From CAYRHJ01 sp964424105 (GTDB taxonomy: Bacteria; Planctomycetota; Phycisphaerae; UBA1845): a stretch of 64,000 nt of DNA. Shown piece after piece: positions 17,155 through 25,969 of this stretch (the stretch's first letter is position 1; each line of letters opens with the position of its first letter). A model generated the notes under the pieces. That model was not told the DNA's origin, made no database searches, and saw only the letters and a program-made list of their open reading frames with translations. The DNA lies in contig CAYRHJ010000018.1 of NCBI GenBank assembly GCA_964424105.1, positions 62,001 through 126,000 on the forward strand, written 5' to 3'. Made by a program: the position numbers and the translations under genes.

Positions 17155-17434
17155 CTAACCTGGCGAAAAACCTAGAACTGAAAGACCTTGGGATGCGACT
17201 CGAACGACTCGCATTTGCGGCGCGTCCGATTAGGATGACGCGGGTCGACGGAAGCCCACGACGCTGAAGCGCGCTGCCGACGCGGGCCGGGGGCTTGGCT
17301 GATGCGCAGACGCCTGGCCGACGTGGGCGGCGAAAGCTTGCGGTCATGGTGCTCGATTCGACATTACGGATCATCCGGCCTTGAATTTTAGAGAGTCTAG
17401 CAAGATGGTCGAAGTGCCGTTCGAATAGATCGGA

Positions 17435-17550
17435 AGACCGCTCGCTTCGCGCTCGCGGCTCGTTGATAGGCGGGTGAAGACCGCTCGCTTCGCGCTCGCG
17501 GCTCGTTGATAGGCGGGTGAAGACCGCTCCCTGACGGTCGCGGCTCTGAA
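17435..17550. repeat. 43-bp tandem repeat of the GAGCCGCGA palindrome family (family D)
   Basis: AGACCGCTCGCTTCGCGCTC starts a 43-base unit at 17435 and 17478, with a diverged third copy at 17521 (GACCGCTCCCTGACGGTCGC). Each unit is an inverted repeat (CCGCTC...GAGCGCGG type). Single copies of the same family occur at 3307, 39130, 53328, 53374, 57367, 63409 and 63451. The copies end about 50 bases before the OmpH-like gene. Confidence 0.85.
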
Positions 17551-17601
17551 ATTGTTGGGAGTTCTTAGTCAACTGGATAGCAGGAATTACGGGAGGTGAA
17601 C

Positions 17602-18246
17602 ATGATTACGACGGCAACCATTGTGGCTTCGCTCATGCCGGTCCTCGCCGCGCAACAACCGGGATCGCAGGCTCCGACCAACATCGCGGTCGTCAATTTG
17701 GCGGCCGTTTTCGAGAAGTACCAGATGACTCGCGATTTGGAAGAAAGATTCGGTCGTCGCCGTGAAGAGGTGAAAGCCGAATCCCGGGGCAAGCAAGAGA
17801 ACATCGCCCTGCTGCGAAATGCGCTCGAGCAATTCAAACCCGGCACAGCCGATTTCCGTCAGCGCGAAGAAGAGCTGGTACGCTCGGAGATCGAGTTCGA
17901 AGTCTGGTTGGAGGTGCAGGAACGCCGACTCAAGTCCGAGCACAAGTCCTGGCTGGAATCGATCTACCGGAACACGCAGGAAGTGGTGGCTAGGATCGCC
18001 GCCCAGCGAGGGATCGATTTGGTTCTGACGTACAATGATCTGGAGGAGGACGCTCCCGATTCCCTGGCCTTCAAGCAGCAGATTTTGCTGCGGACCGTGA
18101 TTTTCGCGTCGCCGCGTACGGACGTGACTGCGCCGGTCATCGAAACGCTGGACGCGGAGTATCGCAACAGCGGCGGCACGGCGGCGCTCGACGGACTGCT
18201 TGGTTCGAATCCGGCGGCGATGACCGGCGGAAGGAACGACAAATAG
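17602..18246 (+). CDS. OmpH/Skp-like periplasmic protein
   Basis: About 214 residues. A short export signal (MITTATIVASLMPVLAA) is followed by NIAVVNLAAVFEKYQMTRDLEERF, the Skp/OmpH opening in which the strand IAVVN precedes the first coiled-coil arm. Residues about 45-130 are charged heptads, then the second arm with RIAAQRGIDLVLTYND, typical of the family's return strand. Family members are trimeric chaperones for outer-membrane proteins. The ATG at 17602 follows GGGAGG. It stands alone rather than beside bamA, so its clients are unclear. Confidence 0.72.
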   Translation: MITTATIVASLMPVLAAQQPGSQAPTNIAVVNLAAVFEKYQMTRDLEERFGRRREEVKAESRGKQENIALLRNALEQFKPGTADFRQREEELVRSEIEFEVWLEVQERRLKSEHKSWLESIYRNTQEVVARIAAQRGIDLVLTYNDLEEDAPDSLAFKQQILLRTVIFASPRTDVTAPVIETLDAEYRNSGGTAALDGLLGSNPAAMTGGRNDK

Positions 18247-18577
18247 GGACCCCGACTCGCGAACCACATTGACGTTCCGGCAGGGGTTCACGCCCTTGGC
18301 TGCGATTTGCTGGATTCCGGCGTTCGCTGGAGTGACGATCGGGACGATCCTGCTCGTGCTGCCATGACAAAACGCCCAAAACTGAAAGACGCCATAAACG
18401 ACAGGAATCGACACGGTCCATTCGACGTGAATATGCTATACTATGGGGAATCACGACTATGGGGAATCGTGACGATGGAGACGAGGTGCGATGAACCGTC
18501 AGAATCCGTAACAGGAGCCGTCGTCGCTCGCGAAATAAAGCCTGTGAATTCGTTGCCGGCGGGGCGATCGGAAATTC
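18247..18577. promoter_or_regulatory. Intergenic region with repeat and probable cluster B promoter
   Basis: About 330 bases before cluster B. It holds a REP-like copy (18308-18336), then a TATACT hexamer (18437-18442) resembling a -10 box without a clear -35. There is a 13-base direct repeat ACTATGGGGAATC at 18440 and 18456, whose flanks also form the dyad TCACGA-N10-TCGTGA. These could be an operator for the downstream genes; that is inference. Confidence 0.4.
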
Positions 18578-19909
18578 ATGCCGAATCCCATTGACATGCT
18601 TCATGACGCGACGGAGACCGAAGTAGGGAGCTACTTCGTCGCCAACTATCCGCCGTTTTCGGTTTGGGCAGCGGAGCACTTGCCCCGTGTGGAAAGCGCG
18701 TTGAATTCCCCGCCCGTCGAATCTCCCGCGCCGCCATTGGGGTTGTACCTGCATATCCCGTTTTGCCGCAAGCGCTGTAAATTTTGCTATTTCCGCGTTT
18801 ATACCGACAAGAACGCTCGCGATGTGGATGCGTACGTTGACGCGTTGGCCCGCGAAGTCGCGCTTTATGCGAATCGCGCGGTGCTTGCGGATCGGGCGTT
18901 CGATTTCGTGTATTTCGGCGGCGGAACGCCGTCTTATCTCAGCAGTGATCAACTCAAACGGCTGATCGCACGCATCTCCGAACACTGGTCGTGGGAATCC
19001 GCGCGGGAGGTCACCTTCGAGTGCGAACCGGGCACGCTGAAGAAGAGCAAGCTCCGCACCATCAAGGAAATCGGGGTCACTCGACTCAGTTTGGGCATCG
19101 AGCATTTCGATGATGATATCCTGGAATTGAATGGTCGAGCGCACAAATCACCGGAAATATTTCGCGCTTTCGAATGGGCACGCGAGGTCGGGTTTGCCCA
19201 GATCAACGTTGACCTGATCGCCGGAATGGTCGGTGATACGGATTCGAAATGGGAGGAGACGGTTTCGAAGGCGATGGAGTTGAAACCGGATAGCGTCACC
19301 ATCTATCAGATGGAATTGCCGCACAACACGGTGGTCGCTCGTGAATCGAAATCCACCGGCCAACCGGCGCCGGTGGCGAACTGGTCCACCAAGCGTGCCT
19401 GGGTGGATCACGCGTTTCGCCGATTCGAATCGGCCGGTTATAAGGTGTCCAGCGCCTACACGCTGGTGAAGCCGTCCGATCACAGCGGTTTCGTTTATCG
19501 AGATGCGGTTTGGCGGGGTGCGGACATGGTCGGGACGGGTGTGGCCTCTTTTTCGCACCTTTCCGGCGTGCACTATCAAAACGTGGACGGCTGGGATGAC
19601 TACGTTCGAGTCCTGGGGGGCGGGGCGCTGCCGCTGGGACGCGCTCTGCCGACGACCGTGCGTGACAGGTGGACGCGTGAAATGATCTTGCAGCTTAAAC
19701 TGGGGCACCTTGATGCCGCCTACTTTCAGAAAAAATTCGACGTCAACATTTCGGAACAGCATGCCGATGCGTGGACGTCTCTCGTCGATCGGGGCTTGGC
19801 TTCGTTGCACGCCGACCGTGTATTGCTGACCCGTGCCGGTTTGCTGCGGGTGGACTCGCTGTTGCCGATGTTCTTCGAACCCGAATTTCAAAACCTTCGA
19901 TACACGTGA
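18578..19909 (+). CDS. HemN/HemW-superfamily radical SAM protein
   Basis: A 443-residue protein with the coproporphyrinogen-oxidase-like signature: YLHIPFCRKRCKFCYF (Cys about 63, 67 and 70), FGGGTPSYLS (113-122), TFECEPGTL, and GVTRLSLGIEHFDDDIL. The C-terminal HemN domain is also recognisable (GTGVASFSHL, LGHLDAAYFQKKF). The fourth cysteine of true HemN is absent (YF follows the third Cys), so this is closer to HemW, anaerobilin synthase or class C methylases than to HemN. The stop overlaps the GTG of the chorismate-lyase gene (GTGA), arguing for a role in that pathway rather than heme synthesis. Confidence 0.78.
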   Translation: MPNPIDMLHDATETEVGSYFVANYPPFSVWAAEHLPRVESALNSPPVESPAPPLGLYLHIPFCRKRCKFCYFRVYTDKNARDVDAYVDALAREVALYANRAVLADRAFDFVYFGGGTPSYLSSDQLKRLIARISEHWSWESAREVTFECEPGTLKKSKLRTIKEIGVTRLSLGIEHFDDDILELNGRAHKSPEIFRAFEWAREVGFAQINVDLIAGMVGDTDSKWEETVSKAMELKPDSVTIYQMELPHNTVVARESKSTGQPAPVANWSTKRAWVDHAFRRFESAGYKVSSAYTLVKPSDHSGFVYRDAVWRGADMVGTGVASFSHLSGVHYQNVDGWDDYVRVLGGGALPLGRALPTTVRDRWTREMILQLKLGHLDAAYFQKKFDVNISEQHADAWTSLVDRGLASLHADRVLLTRAGLLRVDSLLPMFFEPEFQNLRYT

Positions 19910-20478
19910 GTGGCACCCATCGACCATTGTTAGGGCTGAAGGACGCGTCACAGGCGCTTTCCTACCTGTACGGCGGCGTGCACGGCCCAGCCGGCGCCGT
20001 GTTGCGTGCCGAGCAGATCAGTGCGGCCGATCTGCCCCATCCCGCTGCGCAGTTGCTGGGCCACGATCATCACATGACGGTTGCGCTGAGCGAACATTAT
20101 GGCGAGCCGGTCAGGTTGAAGGTTTTGACAGAACGATTGGAGGCGGATCAGTACGCCCGGGAGATTTTGCTGCGACTTCCCGGCAGCGAACGAGTCGTGG
20201 AATATGGTATCGTGCGGATCGACCTTGAATTGATGCCGGCAGCCGTCGTCCGGGCGATCCGTGAGCAATCGACACCGCTCGGCGAAATTCTGATTCAACA
20301 CGACGTGCTGCGGAACATCGAGATCCTGTGGTTTTTGCGGTTTCCCGACGATTCGCCTTTGACAAGGCACTTCGATTCCGTTGAAGTCGGCGTCCTGTAC
20401 GGGCGAATCGGCGTGATACATTGCAACCATCTGCCGGCCATCGAATTGTTGGAGGTGGTCAGGGCGGCCCCCGCGTGA
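19906..20478 (+). CDS. Chorismate pyruvate-lyase-like protein (DUF98/Rv2949c type)
   Basis: A 190-residue protein resembling UbiC/Rv2949c enzymes, which split chorismate into 4-hydroxybenzoate and pyruvate. Key parts in order are QYAREILLRL (Arg about 85), EYGIVRID, STPLGEILIQHDVLRN (Gly about 126) and the C-terminal IEVV-like strand PAIELLEVV with the catalytic-type glutamate (about 180). Length equals Rv2949c-type members. The GTG start overlaps the previous stop by 4 bases; longer upstream readings fall inside the radical SAM gene. No ubiquinone genes are nearby, so the product probably feeds a special aromatic product (inference). Confidence 0.72.
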   Translation: MSGTHRPLLGLKDASQALSYLYGGVHGPAGAVLRAEQISAADLPHPAAQLLGHDHHMTVALSEHYGEPVRLKVLTERLEADQYAREILLRLPGSERVVEYGIVRIDLELMPAAVVRAIREQSTPLGEILIQHDVLRNIEILWFLRFPDDSPLTRHFDSVEVGVLYGRIGVIHCNHLPAIELLEVVRAAPA

Positions 20479-20521
20479 ATTGGATGGCGTTGCTGATGGC
20501 GATCGATTAGCGCCGCCCGGC

Positions 20522-20545
20522 GTCATTCGGGTGAACGCCGGAATC
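20522..20545. repeat. REP-like palindrome (family A)
   Basis: Diverged copy GTCATTCGGGTGAACGCCGG of the family A palindrome, placed inside the cluster B gene array between the chorismate-lyase-like gene and the halogenase-like gene. Confidence 0.6.
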
Positions 20546-20572
20546 CCGCTCTTGTAGGGTTTGATATTTCGA

Positions 20573-21835
20573 ATGATTGTTACCGAAACGCACTATGATT
20601 GTATCGTGATCGGTGGGGGGCCGGCGGGTTCGACGGTCGCAGCGCTGCTCGCGAAAATGGGTCATCGAGTGGTTGTTCTGGAAAAGGCTCGATTCCCACG
20701 ACACCATATCGGCGAATCATTGATGCCGCAGACGTATTGGACGTTTCAGCGGCTGGGCCTGCTGGAGCGCATGAAAGCGTCCGCCTTTCCCCGCAAAGAA
20801 TCGGTGCAGTTCGTTTCCGCCGAGGGCCGGGAGTCGCTGCCCTACTATTTCACCGACCGCGATCCGCACGAATGCTCCGTGACCTGGCAGGTTCGCCGAG
20901 ACGAATTCGACCGCATGATGCTGGACCATGCCGCCGAGTGCGGGGCCGACGTTCGCCAGGGTGTTCTGGTCAAGGAGGTTCTTTTCGATGGCTCGCGTGC
21001 CATCGGGGTCCGCGCGGTGGCCGACGGTCAGACGGTTGAACTTCGGGCCAAGGTCATCGTCGATGCCAGCGGGCAGTCATCCATCCTTTCGCGACAGCTT
21101 GACCTGCGGGTCATCGATGCAACGCTTAAGAACGCGGCCATCTACGCCTATTACAAGGGCGCACAACGGGATGCGGGGCGTGACGAGGGCGCGACGCTTG
21201 TCATCCGCACGCCCGATCGGCAGGGTTGGTTCTGGGTGATCCCGCTGCCCGACGACATTACGAGTGTCGGTGTGGTGGCACCTCCGTCGCAACTTTTTGG
21301 GGATCGTGCGGGTGACCCGTTGTCCATCCTCGAAATGGAAATCGGGCGTTGCGAACCGATGGCCAAACGCGTCAGAAACGCCCGGCGAGTCGAAGACGTA
21401 CACGTGCTCCGCGATTTTTCCTATCGATCGCGGGCGGTCGCGGGCGACGGTTGGGTTCTGATCGGTGACGCGTACAGCTTCATCGACCCGGTGTATTCGT
21501 CGGGCGTGATGCTGGCCCTGAAAAGCGGCGAGATGGCGGCCGACGCGATCCACGAGGCGCTGCTGGCCGGCGATTTTTGCAGCCGGCGACTGGGTTCCTT
21601 CCAAGCTTCGTTCGATCATGGTATGCAGATGATCCGGCAGCTTGTCCATGCCTTTTATGATCCCGGATTCAGCTTCGGCGGATTCCTTCGAAAATTTCCA
21701 CAGTTTCATGATAACGTGGTACGTATCTTGATCGGCGACGTTTTTGACAATGAAGTGGGCCAGATGTTCGAGGCCATGCGCATCCCCACGGGGCTTCCTG
21801 ACTCCGCGGAACACGAGGAGCTTTCCAACCCATGA
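20573..21835 (+). CDS. Flavin-dependent halogenase candidate
   Basis: About 420 residues. It has both motifs that separate flavin halogenases from other PHBH-fold enzymes: WFWVIP (219-224, WxWxIP) and FIDPVYSSG (303-311, Fx.Px.Sx.G). Also present are GGGPAG (14-19), HHIGESLMP (44-52), the phenol-halogenase-like FPRKESVQF (72-80, lysine 75; G of FxxKxGxxF replaced by S), and GDA (298-300). Such enzymes chlorinate or brominate phenols or pyrroles, often carrier-bound; geranylgeranyl-reductase-like activity is the alternative. The ATG at 20573 is preferred to the TTG at 20561. It overlaps the DUF3311 gene by 4 bases. Confidence 0.75.
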   Translation: MIVTETHYDCIVIGGGPAGSTVAALLAKMGHRVVVLEKARFPRHHIGESLMPQTYWTFQRLGLLERMKASAFPRKESVQFVSAEGRESLPYYFTDRDPHECSVTWQVRRDEFDRMMLDHAAECGADVRQGVLVKEVLFDGSRAIGVRAVADGQTVELRAKVIVDASGQSSILSRQLDLRVIDATLKNAAIYAYYKGAQRDAGRDEGATLVIRTPDRQGWFWVIPLPDDITSVGVVAPPSQLFGDRAGDPLSILEMEIGRCEPMAKRVRNARRVEDVHVLRDFSYRSRAVAGDGWVLIGDAYSFIDPVYSSGVMLALKSGEMAADAIHEALLAGDFCSRRLGSFQASFDHGMQMIRQLVHAFYDPGFSFGGFLRKFPQFHDNVVRILIGDVFDNEVGQMFEAMRIPTGLPDSAEHEELSNP

Positions 21836-22071
21836 AGAATTTCGTTTTCGGACTGGTCATCCTGCTCATGATTTTGCATCAGGACTTCTGGTGGTGGGAT
21901 GACCACGAGACCGTGGTGCTGGGGTTCATTCCCATCGGGTTGGCTTATCACGCGTGCATTTCCGTCGCGGCTGGCGTGGTCTGGGCGCTGGCTGTCAAGT
22001 TCTGTTGGCCCGAACACGTCGACGAACTTGACGAATTCGCGGGCGCGGCGAAACGCGGGGCCGGCCAATGA
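21832..22071 (+). CDS. DUF3311-like small membrane protein, symporter partner
   Basis: A 79-residue protein with two hydrophobic helices (FVFGLVILLMILHQDFW and LAYHACISVAAGVVWALAV) joined by a short loop with WWDDHETV. The organisation and the position directly before a sodium:solute symporter match DUF3311, a small subunit-like protein that commonly precedes SSS genes, as YhdT does PanF. Both ends overlap neighbours by ATGA. It probably assembles with the transporter. The C-terminus (VDELDEFAGAAKRG) is soluble. Confidence 0.8.
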   Translation: MKNFVFGLVILLMILHQDFWWWDDHETVVLGFIPIGLAYHACISVAAGVVWALAVKFCWPEHVDELDEFAGAAKRGAGQ

Positions 22072-23717
22072 ACGAAGGAATGACCGCCGTCGTAATCATT
22101 GTGGCTTATCTGGTAGTTTTGCTGGGTTTGGGTGTCGTCAGCAGCCGGTTCTTTCGTGGGACCGCAGCCGACTACTTCCTGGCTTCGCGAGGCATCGGGT
22201 CATTTCTCTTGTTGATGTCCCTGTTTGGAACGACGATGACCGCGTTCGCCATGGTGGGCAGCACGGGCGAAGCTTTCAAATCCGGCGTCGGCGTATACGG
22301 TATGATGGCCTCCTGGTCCGGCATCATTCATTCCGCCTGCTTCTTCCTGATCGGCATCAAGCTGTGGTCGTTTGGAAAGCGCTTCGGCTACGTCACGCAG
22401 ATTCAGTATTTCCGCGACCGTTTCGATTCGGACAAGCTGGGGCTGGTGTTGTTTCCCATTCTGGTCGGGCTGGTGATTCCATATCTGCTGGTCGGTGTGA
22501 TCAGTGCCGGCACGGTGGTGAACAAGATTTCCACCGGCGCATTCCCCGTGTTCTTTCAAGACACCAACGGGGCTATTCCCTATTGGCTCGGCGCGGGCGT
22601 TATTTGCCTGGTCGTTTTGACGTATGTGTTTTTCGGCGGCGTCCGGGGAACGGCCTGGGCTAACGCGTTTCAAACCGTGGTATTCGTGATTCTGGGCTTT
22701 GTCACGTTTTTCATCATCGCCGACAAGCTGGGCGGACCCGCACAGGCCACACAAATGGTCAAGGAGCACAATCCCAGCCGACTGAAAGTCGGCGTGACCG
22801 AAGCAGACGTTCAAAACTACCACCAACGACTGGCCCAATGGGAAAACGACCCTGCGTCGACGATCATCAAGCCCAGCGAGCCGCATGGCATCCCCGGTCT
22901 GCACTTTCTGACTTACATGTTCGTCCCACTGAGCGTGGGGATGTTTCCTCACTTGTTTCAACACTGGCTGACCGCCAAAAGCGCCAAGACCTTTCGTCTA
23001 TCCGTTATTGCCCATCCGATCATGATTATGATGGTGTGGTTGCCCTGCGTGCTGATCGGCGTTTGGGCCACGTCCGCCGTCGTGAACGGTCAGTCGGTGC
23101 TACCGCCGGGACTATCCAACCCCAATGCCGTGCTGGCCATCCTTGTTCAGAAGTTGGCAGACCCCGTTTTGGGCGGATTGCTGACCGCGGGCGTTCTCGC
23201 CGCGATCATGTCCAGCCTCGACTCGCAGTTTCTGTGCATCGGCAGCATTTTCACCAATGACATTGTGGCGCACTACCTGGCGCACGATCGGTTGACCGAT
23301 CGGCAAAAAGTGCTGTTCGGGCGCACCTTCGTGGTCGTGATCGTGCTGGTTACGTTTCTGCTGAGCCTGAAAGAGCCGCCTAGTGTTTTTGAACTGGGCG
23401 TATGGTGTTTCAGCGGATTCGCGGGCCTGTTTCCACTGGTCTTCGCGTCCGTCTATTGGCGTCGGGCGACCAAGGCGGGTGCGTACGCAAGCGTGATCGC
23501 TACCGCCGCCGTGTGGATCTGGCTATTTACCGAATCCGGTTTCGGCAAGGAACGCGAATTCCTGTTCCTCGGGATGATGCCGGTGGTCACCATGGTGGCT
23601 GCGTCGTTCGTCGCCATGGTCGTCGTGTCCCTGCTGACGCCCGCACCCGCAGCCGCGACCATCGAAAAGTTTTTTCCCGGGTCGAGCAGACGAGCAGCCA
23701 ACGCACCCTTGAAATAG
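22068..23717 (+). CDS. Sodium:solute symporter (SSS family)
   Basis: A 549-residue membrane protein of about 13 helices in the SSS/PanF group. TM1 onwards shows VVIIVAYLVVLLGLGVVSSRFF, the loop DYFLASRGIG, and the sodium-site region LTAGVLAAIMSSLDSQFLC, which is the strongest family signature. A long cytoplasmic insert (about residues 235-275) is charged. Substrate is unknown; organic acids such as pantothenate, acetate or lactate are common for relatives. Coupling to DUF3311 and the halogenase gene by overlaps suggests import of a precursor or export-linked exchange for cluster B, which is inference. Confidence 0.88.
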   Translation: MNEGMTAVVIIVAYLVVLLGLGVVSSRFFRGTAADYFLASRGIGSFLLLMSLFGTTMTAFAMVGSTGEAFKSGVGVYGMMASWSGIIHSACFFLIGIKLWSFGKRFGYVTQIQYFRDRFDSDKLGLVLFPILVGLVIPYLLVGVISAGTVVNKISTGAFPVFFQDTNGAIPYWLGAGVICLVVLTYVFFGGVRGTAWANAFQTVVFVILGFVTFFIIADKLGGPAQATQMVKEHNPSRLKVGVTEADVQNYHQRLAQWENDPASTIIKPSEPHGIPGLHFLTYMFVPLSVGMFPHLFQHWLTAKSAKTFRLSVIAHPIMIMMVWLPCVLIGVWATSAVVNGQSVLPPGLSNPNAVLAILVQKLADPVLGGLLTAGVLAAIMSSLDSQFLCIGSIFTNDIVAHYLAHDRLTDRQKVLFGRTFVVVIVLVTFLLSLKEPPSVFELGVWCFSGFAGLFPLVFASVYWRRATKAGAYASVIATAAVWIWLFTESGFGKEREFLFLGMMPVVTMVAASFVAMVVVSLLTPAPAAATIEKFFPGSSRRAANAPLK

Positions 23718-23764
23718 AACACCACGTAGGACGGCATCGTTCCTAGACATTCGCAGGCGGTGAA

Positions 23765-24187
23765 ATGGGCAACACGTTTTCGATACAACGGCGGGTGCAA
23801 TTCGCGGAGACGGACATCGCCGGCGTGTTGCACTTTTCCAACTATTTCCGCCTTATGGAGGAAACCGAGCACGCCTTCTGGCGGCACGTGGGAATCAGCG
23901 TCATTTTCCAGGATGGCCCCACCGACGTCAGTTGGCCTCGGGTCAACGTGGGCTGCGAATACTTCGCGCCGGCCCGCTTCGAAGACGTGCTGGACCTGGA
24001 ATTGCGTGTGACGCGCATGGGCGAACGGTCGATCGAATTTGTCGTGGAGTTTCGATGCGAGTCGCGGCGGCTTGCCCTGGGTCGCATGACGGCTGTATGC
24101 TGTGCCATGCGCGACGGGAAATTCTCGCCCGTAGCCGTCCCCCACGAGGTCCGCGAAAAACTGGCGCCGTGGCTTGACGCGCCGTAG
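23765..24187 (+). CDS. Hotdog-fold acyl-CoA thioesterase (4HBT/YbgC-like)
   Basis: A 140-residue single hotdog domain. The motif RVQFAETDIAGVLHFSNYF contains the active-site aspartate (about residue 17) in the ETDxxGVxxxxxYF pattern of 4-hydroxybenzoyl-CoA thioesterases and YbgC. The rest follows the fold (RVNVGCEYFAPARFEDVLDL, GERSIEFVVEF). It is encoded 47 bases after the symporter gene on the same strand. With a 4-hydroxybenzoate-forming enzyme upstream it may release an aromatic thioester, but housekeeping thioesterases of the Tol-Pal type also look like this. Confidence 0.82.
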   Translation: MGNTFSIQRRVQFAETDIAGVLHFSNYFRLMEETEHAFWRHVGISVIFQDGPTDVSWPRVNVGCEYFAPARFEDVLDLELRVTRMGERSIEFVVEFRCESRRLALGRMTAVCCAMRDGKFSPVAVPHEVREKLAPWLDAP

Positions 24188-24224
24188 CCCCAATGGCGGC
24201 GGAATTGGAATTCTGGAGATAGCC

Positions 24225-24689
24225 ATGAAATGGTGGTTGCTCTTTGTTGCCTGCACTGTGTTGTGTTGGGGGGCTTACGTGCCCACACTTCATCACGGGC
24301 AGCATGCATTCGGTGGGAACAAGCCCGCTCCTTTGCGTGCGTTTCTATTCGTCGGGCTTGCGTATTTCGCCGTTTCCGCGGGCGTGCTGGCCTACGTTCT
24401 AGCGACGCGCGCCGAGCCTTGGGAGATGGCCCCTAGGGGTATGACGCTGTCCACCTTGGCGGGCTTGCTCGGCGCGGTCGGCGCACTCGGCATCGTCTTC
24501 GCCATCAAGAACGGCGGAAGCCCGATGGTCGTCGCTCCGCTCGTATTCGCCGGGGCCCCCATCATGAATACGTTCGTGTCCATGGTCTGGTCCAAGGCCG
24601 GAAAAACGCCCGACATTCGATTCTTCGTGGGAATCCTGCTCGCGGGCATCGGTGCAGCCATGGTATTGCGCTTCCGTCCGACAGGTTGA
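24225..24689 (+). CDS. Small EamA/DMT-like membrane protein
   Basis: A 154-residue protein with about five helices: WWLLFVACTVLCWGAYVPTL, FLFVGLAYFAVSAGVLAYVL, TLAGLLGAVGALGIVFAI, VAPLVFAGAPIMNTFVSMVW and FFVGILLAGIGAAMVLRF. It resembles half of a drug/metabolite transporter (EamA-like), a size typical of paired or dimeric transporters. The ATG at 24225 follows GGAGAT; longer readings start inside the upstream thioesterase gene. It may still belong to the cluster B transcript. Confidence 0.65.
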   Translation: MKWWLLFVACTVLCWGAYVPTLHHGQHAFGGNKPAPLRAFLFVGLAYFAVSAGVLAYVLATRAEPWEMAPRGMTLSTLAGLLGAVGALGIVFAIKNGGSPMVVAPLVFAGAPIMNTFVSMVWSKAGKTPDIRFFVGILLAGIGAAMVLRFRPTG

Positions 24690-24838
24690 TCAGTCGGGTG
24701 ATGACGTTTTCCATCAAACCGACGATTCGAAGATTCGGCGAATTCGACGTTGACAACGCAATTCCGCAGTCGGCGATGACCGCGTCTTCGGTAGCGATCG
24801 GCGTTCATGTAAATCGTTGTTAAGTTCACGGTGACTCG

Positions 24839-25969
24839 ATGATTCGTCACGTTGGCATCATCTTGCTGTCGATCGGAACGTCATGCCTCGCGGAGGACGT
24901 CGCAGTTGGGAAGTCGGCTGTGAAAAATACCGATTGGCCCATGTTTCGTGGAAACCGGGCGTTGACCGGGGTGGCCACATCTGAACTGCCCGAAAAACTG
25001 GGCGTCGTCTGGGAGTTCGACGCGGGCGCAGGCGTTGCATCAACCGCCGCCATCGCGGCTGGCCGGGTCTTTTTCGGCTGTGACGACGAGCATCTATATG
25101 CCCTGGATTTGGCCAGCGGCAAACCGCTGTGGAAATACGCCGGCGAAGGCCCGATCCAATCTTCCCCGCTGGTTCAGGACGATCGCGTGGTATTCGGTGA
25201 CGACGTCGGTTGGTTGCATGCCGTCTCGTTGGACTCCGGCCAACGATTGTGGCGTTTCGAGACGAACGGGCAAATCATTTCATCGCCGACCAGCGATGAT
25301 GGGAAAATCGTTTTCGGATCGTACGACGGATTCGTATATTGCTTGGCCGCGAAGGACGGGTCGTTGCACTGGAAATACGAAACCGAAGGGCGTGTTCACG
25401 CGTCGCCCGCTGTTGTGAATGCAAGCGTGCTTGTCGCAGGCTGCGATGAATATCTGCACGTCGTTTCGTTGTCGTCGGGGGAATCCATTAGAAAAATTTC
25501 CATGGACTCCGTAACCGGGGCTTCGCCGGCGGTGCGAGGTTCGCTGGCCTACGTGGGCACATACGGCGAACAGGTGCGCGGCATCGACTGGCAGTCGGGG
25601 CAAATCAAATGGTCTTTCAAGGATCCTGACAAGGGCTTCCCCTTCGTTTCCTCCGCCGCGGTGCAGGGCGACGTCGTCGTTATTGGCGGCAGGGACAAGC
25701 GCTTACGAGGGTTGCACGCGGAAGACGGAACCGTCAAGTGGACCATATCGACAAAAGGAAAAATCGATTCGTCGCCGGTGATTGTGGGGCAGCGCGTCTT
25801 TTGCGCGTCTGGCGACGGGGTCTTGTATGCGCTCGCGCTTCAGGACGGCAAGGAGCAGTGGCGTTTCGAATCCGGCGGCGCCATCTCCGCCTCGCCGGCG
25901 GTGGGGGCCGGACGGCTGGTCATCGGTACGCTCGACGGCATCGTCTACTGCTTCGGATCCAGACCCTGA
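24839..25969 (+). CDS. PQQ-type beta-propeller protein, secreted
   Basis: A 376-residue protein with a signal peptide (MIRHVGIILLSIGTSCLA) and about seven PQQ/pyrrolo-quinoline-like repeats. Each contains a GxxYAL-type or VYCLAAKDG segment and an LxWKYETEG-type strand; examples start at WEFDAGAG, WKYAGEGPI, WRFETNGQI, WKYETEGRV and WRFESGGAI. The entry segment DWPMFRGNRALTG is typical of planctomycete BamB-like proteins. Enzymes of the same fold bind PQQ, but no dehydrogenase active-site residues are seen, so an adaptor or binding role is more likely. Confidence 0.78.
   Translation: MIRHVGIILLSIGTSCLAEDVAVGKSAVKNTDWPMFRGNRALTGVATSELPEKLGVVWEFDAGAGVASTAAIAAGRVFFGCDDEHLYALDLASGKPLWKYAGEGPIQSSPLVQDDRVVFGDDVGWLHAVSLDSGQRLWRFETNGQIISSPTSDDGKIVFGSYDGFVYCLAAKDGSLHWKYETEGRVHASPAVVNASVLVAGCDEYLHVVSLSSGESIRKISMDSVTGASPAVRGSLAYVGTYGEQVRGIDWQSGQIKWSFKDPDKGFPFVSSAAVQGDVVVIGGRDKRLRGLHAEDGTVKWTISTKGKIDSSPVIVGQRVFCASGDGVLYALALQDGKEQWRFESGGAISASPAVGAGRLVIGTLDGIVYCFGSRP

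Noticed and set aside
18578..24187. Complete aryl-polyene or polyketide cluster
   Set aside because: No ketosynthase, acyl carrier protein, dehydratase or AMP ligase is encoded nearby; only the aromatic starter, halogenase and thioesterase types are present.
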